This document shows positions 1-7,828 of a DNA stretch of 64,000 nt, one piece after another (the first letter of the stretch is position 1; the number at the start of each line of letters is the position of its first letter). The notes below the pieces were generated by a model, which saw only the letters and a list, made by a program, of their open reading frames with translations, was not told the origin of the DNA and did no database searches. The DNA comes from an uncultured bacterium (GTDB taxonomy: Bacteria > Bacillota > Clostridia > Lachnospirales > Lachnospiraceae): contig CANPIC010000004.1 of assembly GCA_947574055.1 (NCBI GenBank), positions 1-64,000 on the forward strand, in the 5' to 3' direction. A program made the position numbers and the translations under genes.

Positions 1-262
1 CCGCTTTCATCCCGGCAGACATCCGTTCCCCGCACAGCCAGATTTCCTCACAGGCTGCGAGTATCCTCCGGCCCATCTTAAGCCTGGCCTCCCGTTCCTC
101 CGGCACCCGGTCATCCAGAAACCGGGGATACATCAGGTGAACCGCTACCGGCGTATACCCCTTTGCCGCCACATACCGGCAGGCCGCTTTCGCAAACGCC
201 ACATTCCCTTCCACATCCCCGGCATAGAGGGACGCGATATATACCAATTTACCCTCTGTCAT
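1..262 (-). CDS. DUF7768/DUF4406-like protein, partial (runs off window)
   Basis: Minus-strand reading MTEGKLVYIASLYAGDVEGNVAFAKAACRYVAAKGYTPVAVHLMYPRFLDDRVPEE... resembles small accessory proteins of Tn1549/CTn-type elements. In frame with the upstream VirB6-like pseudogene. Confidence 0.55.
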   Translation of the reverse strand, partial: MTEGKLVYIASLYAGDVEGNVAFAKAACRYVAAKGYTPVAVHLMYPRFLDDRVPEEREARLKMGRRILAACEEIWLCGERMSAGMKA

Positions 263-1046
263 TTTGCCACCGCCTTTAACTACGGTTCTGGTCATGTTAA
301 TAGCGCTCTGAGCCGCATAGACCGTACTCATGATGTTGGCCCTGGTGTTGGTATCCAGCCCGAACTGCCCGACAATCCTGGGCACCTCCCCGGCTGAGAG
401 CATCAGTCCAAGCCCCAGAAGCGCATGGTCTTTCAGCACCATAAGACCGGCGATCAGGATCGTTGCCTGCAGAAAAGCTGTCAGACACAATCCAATGACC
501 TGCTTGCACCAGCTGGTAAAACCATCCAGGTATCCCCTGGGGATGCTGAACATGTAAAGGCTCCCCACCGCGATCTGGATCACCAGAATGCCTCCGCGCT
601 TTAAGCTGGCAAAGAACACCTTGATGGTGGCTTATCCCATCATGATCAGGATAAAGATCATCAGAATAGGGTTGGTTATCTCCGTCAGACCGCCGAAAAC
701 ACCACTGCTGCTCATGACCTCCTCCAGACTCGCATCCTGCAGGGTGCCGATGATGTTATTGGCAAGCGTGCCTACATCCGTCCCAAAGCCCGTGATCCCT
801 GCCGTAAAGCTGGCCTGCAGGGATACGCACAGCTGGTAAAGCCGCCCCGGCACCACGGAAAACAGCCCCACTACCAGAAATCCTTTCACGGCATTCAGGG
901 CTGTATCCTTCACGCTGTCCCTGCCGGACTGGTATTCGATGCCGCACTCAAACACAGCCACCACAAGTCCTACTCCGTACAGCGCCCATCCAAACTGGAA
1001 AAATGAGCCGTCCCCAGCAGCATAGACATCTAAAACGAAAGGATTC
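263..1046 (-). pseudogene. VirB6/TrbL-like conjugal transfer membrane protein, N-terminus missing and internal TAA stop (632-634)
   Basis: PFVLDVYAAGDGSFFQFGWALYGVGLVVAVFECGIEYQSGRDSVKDTALNAVKGF...ILMIFILIMMG*ATIKVFFASLKRGGILVIQIAVGSLYMFSIPRGYLDGFTSWCKQVIGLCL... The same frame continues after the stop. Confidence 0.6.
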
Positions 1047-1146
1047 TATCCGGTTCTTAGTTTTTTTAGCTTTTTCTTCCATTCAGACTGCTAGAAAAGT
1101 CTTTTCCGCCTCTGCCATGATTGTGTAGTTATTTATTCAAAAACAG

Positions 1147-2028
1147 CTATGCCGCTTTCGAATCTGTCTGGTGCTGTTTGTAGTATTCCTCCGGCGTCAG
1201 ATAGCCGTTTGCTTCGTGGATACGCTTCCGGTTATAAAATATCCATATATACTCCAACACTGCGGCTTTGGCTTCCTCCCTTGTCCGGAAATGCTGCCCG
1301 TTCAACCATTCCTGCTTTAACTTCCCCCAGAAGCTCTCCATCGGGGCGTTGTCCCAGCAGTTCCCTTTCCGGCTCATGCTGCTGATAAATCCGTGTTCTT
1401 TTGCCAGTGCCTGATAATCCAGGGAGCAGTACTGGCTTCCCCTGTCAGAGTGCAGGATACAGTCTTCTGTGGCCTTTGTTTGGCAGATGGCATCCTTAAG
1501 CGCTGCTATCACCAGCTCTTTCGTCATGCGTCCGTCCATGGACATGCCTACTATCTTATCCCCGCATAGATCCATTACTCCCGCAAGATAGAGCCAGCCT
1601 TCATCCGTTGGGATATAGGTAATGTCACTTACCATTTTCTGTCCGGGTCTGTCAGCGTCAAAATTCCTGTTCAGGATATTTTCTGCCACTGGAAGGCTAT
1701 GCCTTGAATTCGTTGTTGCTTTATATTTTTTATGGCTTTTTGACCGTATGCCGTTTTCACGCAGGATGCGTTCTACCCGCTTGTGGTTGGCCGGCTTTTC
1801 TGGTTTACGGTTTATTTCATGGGTTATCTTCCTTCCGCCATAAGTATTCCGTAATGTCTCGTGGATCTGTATGATCTCTTTCAGAAGAGCTTCATTCTCC
1901 GTACTGCGCAGGCTTTTGGAACGTTTCCGCCACGCATAATAACCGCTTTTTGAAACCTGAAGCCACTGCGCCATCTTCGCGATCCGGTATCTGGAGCGGT
2001 TCTGCTCCATGTAAAGGTAACGGATCAC
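1147..2028 (-). CDS. IS3-family transposase OrfB (rve/DDE integrase core)
   Basis: DITYIPTDEGWLYLAGVMDL..., HSDRGSQY, SRKGNCWDNAPMESFWGKLKQE. GTG start overlaps the orfA stop. Confidence 0.93.
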   Translation of the reverse strand: MIRYLYMEQNRSRYRIAKMAQWLQVSKSGYYAWRKRSKSLRSTENEALLKEIIQIHETLRNTYGGRKITHEINRKPEKPANHKRVERILRENGIRSKSHKKYKATTNSRHSLPVAENILNRNFDADRPGQKMVSDITYIPTDEGWLYLAGVMDLCGDKIVGMSMDGRMTKELVIAALKDAICQTKATEDCILHSDRGSQYCSLDYQALAKEHGFISSMSRKGNCWDNAPMESFWGKLKQEWLNGQHFRTREEAKAAVLEYIWIFYNRKRIHEANGYLTPEEYYKQHQTDSKAA

Positions 2029-2309
2029 TTCAGGTTCTTGGCAAAGAAGGCGCTTGCTTTTTTTAGGAATTCATTTTCTTCTTCCAGATCCTTTATGCGC
2101 TTTTTCAGGGCGCGCAGTTGGGCATCCTCCTGATGGAGATTTCCACTGCCTACAAATGGTTCTGTGGGATGTTCCTTAAAGCGGGACATCCAGGTATACA
2201 GGGTATTTACGTTGACCCAAAGTTCCCTTGCTACCTGTGCCGCTGGTATTCCTGACTGCACCCTCTTGCATGCCTCTTCTTTGAATTCGATACTGTACAT
2301 CTGTGCCAT
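2025..2309 (-). CDS. IS3-family transposase OrfA (helix-turn-helix)
   Basis: MAQMYSIEFKEEACKRVQSGIPAAQVARELWVNVNTLYTWMSRF... with C-terminal coiled coil. Confidence 0.9.
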   Translation of the reverse strand: MAQMYSIEFKEEACKRVQSGIPAAQVARELWVNVNTLYTWMSRFKEHPTEPFVGSGNLHQEDAQLRALKKRIKDLEEENEFLKKASAFFAKNLK

Positions 2310-2427
2310 TATCTTTCCTCCTGACTTTTTGGATAGATTATATCACTCGTTCTCTTTATCCATCAAATGGGGTATAAGGCAACCTATACAAAACGCGATA
2401 TTGAATGGCTGAGTGCAGGACTGGAAA

Positions 2428-2464
2428 AGATACCGTAACCCTTGTGGCTACGGCTTTTTTCGTG
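2428..2464 (+). terminator. Hairpin terminator ACCGTAACCCTTGTGGCTACGGCTTTTTT at mobile-element edge
   Basis: CCGTA/TACGG stem followed by a T run, just after the stop codon of a truncated plus-strand reading frame (...HQMGYKATYTKRDIEWLSAGLEKIP*). Confidence 0.5.
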
Positions 2465-2665
2465 TCTTTCTCCCGCAAAATTTTGTTACCTGTACCATGT
2501 TACCTACTTGTTACCTACTGGTGTCCTACTCACCAAATTTTGTCACATCCCAGGACTTGCCACACCCAATTTCCATTTTCTCTTTTGGGCATGAAAAAAG
2601 TACCGCAACCCTTGGAGATTACGGTACTTTCAAGCCTTCCGGCATTTTCAATTCACAAGATATAT

Positions 2666-3676
2666 TTAGAATTTTCCTGCGCTTGCCGCTTCTTCTATAG
2701 AAACTGCCACAGCCACCGTAGCGCCGACCATCGGGTTATTGCCCATACCGATAAGTCCCATCATCTCTACGTGAGCCGGTACGGAAGAGGAGCCTGCGAA
2801 CTGTGCATCGGAGTGCATACGTCCCAGTGTATCGGTGAAACCATAGGAAGCAGGACCTGCAGCCATGTTGTCAGGATGAAGGGTACGTCCTGTGCCGCCG
2901 CCGGATGCAACGGAGAAATATTTCTTTCCTGCTTCTGTTCTCTCTTTCTTATAAGTACCTGCTACCGGATGCTGGAATCTGGTAGGATTGGTGGAGTTAC
3001 CCGTGATAGACACGTCCACATTCTCTTTCCACATAATTGCCACACCTTCCGGAACGGAATTTGCACCATAGCAGTTAACTTTTGCACGAAGCCCTTCGGA
3101 ATAAGGAGTTCTGCTGATCTCTTTTACTTCGTTTGTATAAGGATCATATTCTGTCTCCACGAAAGTGAAACCATTGATACGGGAAATAATCAGCGCCGCA
3201 TCTTTGCCAAGACCGTTTAAGATAACCCGCAGAGGTTTCTTACGAACTTTGTTGGCCTTCTCAGCGATACCGATAGCACCCTCTGCTGCCGCAAAGGACT
3301 CATGGCCTGCCAGGAATGCGAAGCAGTCTGTTTCCTCTTCCAGAAGCATCTTGCCCAGATTGCCATGGCCCAGGCCTACTTTACGGGTATCTGCAACGGA
3401 GCCGGGAATACAAAATGCCTGAAGTCCCTCACCGATCGCTGCTGCAGCGTCTGCAGCTTTTTTGCAGCCTTTTTTGATCGCGATAGCTGCACCTACCGTA
3501 TAAGCCCAGCATGCATTTTCAAAGCAGATAGGCTGAATCTTCTTAACCTGTTCATATACATCAAGTCCGGCGTCTTTCGTGATTTTCTCAGCTTCTTCAA
3601 GGGAAGAGATGCCGTAACCGTTTAACACACCATTGATCTTATCGATACGTCTCTCATATGATTCAAATAATGCCAT
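2666..3676 (-). CDS. GGGtGRT family protein
   Basis: Contains the family motif SGGGTGRTLHPD. Adjacent to an IscU/NifU-like scaffold gene. Confidence 0.85.
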   Translation of the reverse strand: MALFESYERRIDKINGVLNGYGISSLEEAEKITKDAGLDVYEQVKKIQPICFENACWAYTVGAAIAIKKGCKKAADAAAAIGEGLQAFCIPGSVADTRKVGLGHGNLGKMLLEEETDCFAFLAGHESFAAAEGAIGIAEKANKVRKKPLRVILNGLGKDAALIISRINGFTFVETEYDPYTNEVKEISRTPYSEGLRAKVNCYGANSVPEGVAIMWKENVDVSITGNSTNPTRFQHPVAGTYKKERTEAGKKYFSVASGGGTGRTLHPDNMAAGPASYGFTDTLGRMHSDAQFAGSSSVPAHVEMMGLIGMGNNPMVGATVAVAVSIEEAASAGKF

Positions 3677-3694
3677 TGTATTGTCCTCCTCCTA

Positions 3695-4387
3695 TTATTC
3701 TACTCTGGGGTCGATGATCTTAACAGCATCGTCCACGCGTCCGTACTGTCCGCATGCTTTCTCATAAGCCGTGTTCGGGTCGTCGCCTTTTTTGATGAAA
3801 TCGGTCATCTTGCCAAGGCTTACGAACTTGTAGCCAATGATCTGGTCGTCTTTGTCAAGAGCGATGCCTGTTACATAACCTTCTGCCATTTCAAGATAAC
3901 GGGGGCCTTTTTTCAGAGTACCATACATTGTACCAACCTGACTTCTGAGGCCTTTTCCCAGATCTTCAAGACCGGCACCTACCGGAAGACCATCCTCAGA
4001 AAAAGCGGACTGGGTACGTCCATAAACGATCTGCAGGAAGAGTTCTCTCATCGCCGTGTTGATCGCATCACATACAAGGTCAGTGTTCAGAGCTTCCATA
4101 ACAGTCAGACCCGGCAGAATCTCAGATGCCATAGCTGCGGAATGAGTCATGCCCGAGCAGCCAATCGTCTCTACCAGTGCTTCCTGGATGATTCCTTCCT
4201 TTACGTTAAGTGTCAATTTGCAGGCACCCTGCTGCGGAGCACACCAGCCCACGCCATGTGTCAGACCGGAAATATCTTCTACTTTTTTAGCCTGAACCCA
4301 TTTCGCTTCTTCCGGGATCGGAGCACAGCCATGATGAACGCCCTGTGCCACACAAGTCATCTCTTCCACTTCTTTTGAATAAATCAT
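3695..4387 (-). CDS. Iron-sulfur cluster assembly scaffold-like protein (IscU/NifU-like)
   Basis: GCSGMTHSAAMASEILPG and conserved Cys residues. Neighbour of the GGGtGRT gene. Confidence 0.8.
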   Translation of the reverse strand: MIYSKEVEEMTCVAQGVHHGCAPIPEEAKWVQAKKVEDISGLTHGVGWCAPQQGACKLTLNVKEGIIQEALVETIGCSGMTHSAAMASEILPGLTVMEALNTDLVCDAINTAMRELFLQIVYGRTQSAFSEDGLPVGAGLEDLGKGLRSQVGTMYGTLKKGPRYLEMAEGYVTGIALDKDDQIIGYKFVSLGKMTDFIKKGDDPNTAYEKACGQYGRVDDAVKIIDPRVE

Positions 4388-4587
4388 GTGAAAACTCCTT
4401 TCAATATGTAGATTGTTATTATGAACAAAGCCCCGTCAACCTCTGCGGCGCCCTGTCGCAATCGCCTCTACTATTTTCTCATATTTATACCAAAAAATCC
4501 AGTGTTTTTGATAATAATTCCCAAAATTTCGTAGCGGTCGGCAAGCATGCCAGGATGCAGACAGGCCATCAGGCGGGCGCCGGTAAC

Positions 4588-5382
4588 TCAGGACAGAATC
4601 ATTCGGTCATTGGCAAATTCGCCGCCGCTGGCCTCTTCAAATTTCGCCAGCAGATCCGATACATGAAGCTGTTTCTTCTCTTCTCCTGCCACATCATAGA
4701 TAATACGGCCTTCATGCATCATAATCAGGCGATTGCCCAGACGGATGGCATCTTTCATATTATGTGTCACCATCAGGGCTGTCAGACTTTTCTCCCTGAT
4801 GATCTTTTCTGTCAGTTCCAGTACGGTCCTGGCCGTCTTGGGGTCCAGCGCCGCCGTATGCTCATCCAGCAAAAGCAGCTTCGGCTCAATCAGGGTGGCC
4901 ATCAGAAGCGTCAGCGCCTGTCTCTGCCCGCCCGATAAAAGACCCACTTTGGAATGCATACGCTCCTCCAGGCCCAGGTTAAGGATTTTTAATTTTTCCC
5001 GGTATAGCTCCCTTTCTTTTTTGGTCACGCCCCATCGCAAGGTGCGCTTACCGCCACGGCGATATGCTAGCGCCAGATTCTCCTCGATCTCCATGCCGGC
5101 TGCCGTGCCGCGCATCGGATCCTGAAATACCCGGCCGATATATTGGGCCCGGCGGTGTTCCGGCTTTCTGGAAATATTTACGCCGTCTATCTCGATCAGG
5201 CCGTTGTCAATGGGATATACGCCGGCAATCATATTCAGCAATGTGGACTTGCCCGCACCATTACCGCCAATCACAGTCACAAACTCTCCCTGTTCCAGAC
5301 GGAGATTAAGGCCGCAAAGTGCCTTTTTTTCATTGATGGTTCCTTTGTTAAATGTCTTATATACATGATTTACTGTCAGCAT
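4588..5382 (-). CDS. ABC transporter ATP-binding protein
   Basis: Walker A GGNGAGKST, LSGGQRQALTLLMA, LLLDEHTAALDP. Confidence 0.9.
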   Translation of the reverse strand: MLTVNHVYKTFNKGTINEKKALCGLNLRLEQGEFVTVIGGNGAGKSTLLNMIAGVYPIDNGLIEIDGVNISRKPEHRRAQYIGRVFQDPMRGTAAGMEIEENLALAYRRGGKRTLRWGVTKKERELYREKLKILNLGLEERMHSKVGLLSGGQRQALTLLMATLIEPKLLLLDEHTAALDPKTARTVLELTEKIIREKSLTALMVTHNMKDAIRLGNRLIMMHEGRIIYDVAGEEKKQLHVSDLLAKFEEASGGEFANDRMILS

Positions 5383-6293
5383 GTGGGGTCCTCCTCAGAA
5401 TATGATTTCCAGATTCTCCATTTCCCGATGGCAACAGGGATGCAGAGAGCCAGTGCCACAATAACGGCCGAGAGCAGCTTCATATCATTGGCATCCATGC
5501 CAAGCTGCAGTACGATCGCCCGGATCAGGAAATAGACCACACATCCGGTCACGGCGCTGGACAATTTGCTGCCAAAAGATTTCAGCCGTCCCATCAGCAC
5601 CTCCCCGATCACAATGGCCGCCAGGCCGATCACGATAGCACCGGTTCCCATGCCGATATCCGCATATTTCTGACTCTGGCATACGAGACCGCCGGAAAGC
5701 CCTACCAAACCGTTGCTGATCGTCAGCGCCAGCAGTTTGGTCATCTTTGTATTCACGCCCAGCGCCCGGATCATATCTTCATTATTGCCCGTGGCACGCA
5801 GCGCGCTGCCAATCTCTGTCCCGAACAGCCAGTACAGGAAAACAATGATCAGTACCGCAATCAAAATCCCGATCACAAGGGATACCGCAGACTGCTTCAC
5901 ACCCAGGATATCCACGATTCTGGAAAAGATCGTATCCACCTTCAAAAGCGGGATATTGCTTTTGCCCATAATACGCAGATTAACAGACCACAGGCCAATC
6001 TGCGTCAAAATCCCCGCCAGAATCGCAGGAATATCAAACAGGGTATGCAACATTCCCGTCACTGCGCCCGCCACCATACCGGCCAGTGTGGCCACCATCA
6101 GTGCCAGCAGCGGGTCCATACCTTTCTCCACCACCAATATGGCACAGACACATCCGCCCAGCGCAAAACTGCCATCCACGGTCAGATCGGCAATATCCAG
6201 TATTTTGTACGTAATGTAGACGCCAAGCACCATGATTCCCCATAAAACCCCCTGGGAAACGGCGCCCTGCATCGCAAGCAAAATTCCACTCAT
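5376..6293 (-). CDS. ABC transporter permease (partner of PF04392-type substrate-binding protein)
   Basis: Multi-TM protein between the ATPase and substrate-binding genes; start of the ATPase gene overlaps its end. Confidence 0.85.
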   Translation of the reverse strand: MSGILLAMQGAVSQGVLWGIMVLGVYITYKILDIADLTVDGSFALGGCVCAILVVEKGMDPLLALMVATLAGMVAGAVTGMLHTLFDIPAILAGILTQIGLWSVNLRIMGKSNIPLLKVDTIFSRIVDILGVKQSAVSLVIGILIAVLIIVFLYWLFGTEIGSALRATGNNEDMIRALGVNTKMTKLLALTISNGLVGLSGGLVCQSQKYADIGMGTGAIVIGLAAIVIGEVLMGRLKSFGSKLSSAVTGCVVYFLIRAIVLQLGMDANDMKLLSAVIVALALCIPVAIGKWRIWKSYSEEDPTC

Positions 6294-6423
6294 ATCTCAT
6301 CCTCCATCGCAATTTCATACAAAGCCTATTGTAGCGGCTCAGGACAGGGAATGCAAGCATAAGTATCCTGCCCGGAGGGCTTTTCCACTAAATGGAAAAA
6401 CACAGATAAAATTTCCCCCACAT

Positions 6424-6454
6424 GAAAAGAATCCTGCAAAACAGGATTCTTTTC
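6424..6454 (-). terminator. Stem-loop between SBP and permease genes (attenuator/terminator)
   Basis: AAAAGAATCCTGCAAAACAGGATTCTTTTC: 8-bp G/C stem flanked by A/T runs, functional in either direction. Confidence 0.7.
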
Positions 6455-6504
6455 GTAACAGTACCAGATCCGCCGGACTGTTATTTTTTTCCTTCTGCAG
6501 TCCG

Positions 6505-7563
6505 TCACTCCAGTACGGACAGATCAACACCGAGCGTATCCGCTGTCTCCTGATTGGTTTTCAGTGCGCACTGATCAGCACTCAGATAGCCGATCGGCAT
6601 CTGTGATACATCGGCGCCATTGGTGAGAATATCCACTGCCTGCTGCCCTGCCATATAGCCGATCTGATAATAATCAATACCATACGTAGCAAGTCCGCCG
6701 GCATCCACCATGCCTTCCTCACCGCAGATCGTAGGCAGACCGTTGTCATTTGCTACCATAGTCACTGTTGCCATACCGGCAGCAATCGTATTATCGGTAG
6801 GTGTGTAGATCGCATCCACCTTGCCCACCATGGATTCCACCACCTGCTGGATCTCATTGGAACTGGATACTGTAAACACCTCTGCTTCCAGCCCTGCCGC
6901 GCTGCACGCTTCCTGCGCCATATTGGCCTGAAACTCTGAGTTAGACTCTGCGGAACAATACAGAATACCTACTTTTTTTGCATCCGGAAGCAGTTTTGTC
7001 AGCAATTCGATCTGCTCATTGACCGGTGTCAGATCTGATGTACCGGAAATATTATTGCCCGGCACTTCATTGGATTCCACCAGACCTGCATCCGCCGGAT
7101 CTGTCACTGCCGTCACCAGAACCGGAATATCACTGGTAACACCCGCCACTGCCTGCGCTGCCGGTGTTGCAATAGCAAGGATCAGATCATTGCCGTCATT
7201 GACCAGTTTCTCCGCGATGGTCTGGCATGCAGACTGATCATTCTGCGCATTCTGCTGATCAATGGTGTAGTTGAGACCGGCCTCATCAAGCGCCGCCACA
7301 AATCCTTCATTTGCCGCGTCCAGAGCCGCATGCTCTGTCAGCTGAAGCACACCGATCTTATAAGATTCTCCGTCACCGGCTTCTGCCGCCTCTGCCTGTG
7401 TCCCGGCCGCCTCTGTCTCAGGCGCCTGGTCTCCAGCCGCTTCCGTCGCCTGTGTCTGTGTCTCTGTCTCTGCACTGTTGCGCTCTCCGCCTGCAGAACC
7501 ACAACCGGTAACCAGGCCTACCACCATGGCCACCGTAAGGGATAATGCCAATACCTTTTTCAT
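6505..7563 (-). CDS. ABC transporter substrate-binding lipoprotein (PF04392-like)
   Basis: Lipobox VVGLVTGCGS, then KIGVLQLTEHAALDAANEGFVAALDEAG... NIsgTSDLTPV. Confidence 0.88.
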   Translation of the reverse strand: MKKVLALSLTVAMVVGLVTGCGSAGGERNSAETETQTQATEAAGDQAPETEAAGTQAEAAEAGDGESYKIGVLQLTEHAALDAANEGFVAALDEAGLNYTIDQQNAQNDQSACQTIAEKLVNDGNDLILAIATPAAQAVAGVTSDIPVLVTAVTDPADAGLVESNEVPGNNISGTSDLTPVNEQIELLTKLLPDAKKVGILYCSAESNSEFQANMAQEACSAAGLEAEVFTVSSSNEIQQVVESMVGKVDAIYTPTDNTIAAGMATVTMVANDNGLPTICGEEGMVDAGGLATYGIDYYQIGYMAGQQAVDILTNGADVSQMPIGYLSADQCALKTNQETADTLGVDLSVLE

Positions 7564-7635
7564 AATCTTCCTCTCCTCACAGTTTGATACGTTGACGCTT
7601 TAATGCTTCAACGCGAGTTATTGACTCCGCAAATA

Positions 7636-7664
7636 ACTATACTCCATTTTGTCAAATCCGTCAA
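7636..7664 (-). promoter_or_regulatory. Putative sigma-70 promoter TTGACG-N17-TATAGT for the substrate-binding gene
   Basis: -35 at 7659-7664 and -10 at 7636-7641 (minus strand), exactly 17-bp spacing; followed by inverted repeats. Confidence 0.6.
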
Positions 7665-7720
7665 CTGCTTCCTGCATTTTTTGTCATCACTAATAAATCA
7701 ATCATTTGAAACACAGAAGC

Positions 7721-7768
7721 AGCCGGCAGAACTGCGGATCATGTATCCCCGATCAGTTCTGCCGGCTG
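7721..7768. terminator. Long perfect-stem hairpin downstream of the PAS-GGDEF gene
   Basis: AGCCGGCAGAACTG...CAGTTCTGCCGGCT, 14-bp perfect inverted repeat; only a weak T-rich tail. Confidence 0.5.
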
Positions 7769-7828
7769 GACTATGACTGTATATGCGTAGTGCATGCCTT
7801 ATACGGCTAAAAAGCGCCCGCAACGCTG

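Larger units (their letters stand above)
1041..2345 (-). mobile_element. IS3-family insertion sequence (boundaries approximate)
   Basis: OrfA (HTH) and OrfB (DDE integrase) with IS3-type overlap. Short TCTATCC similarity near both ends in inverted orientation. Confidence 0.8.

Noticed and set aside
2666-3676. Selenocysteine or recoded stop in the GGGtGRT gene
   Set aside because: The frame is fully open with ordinary codons.
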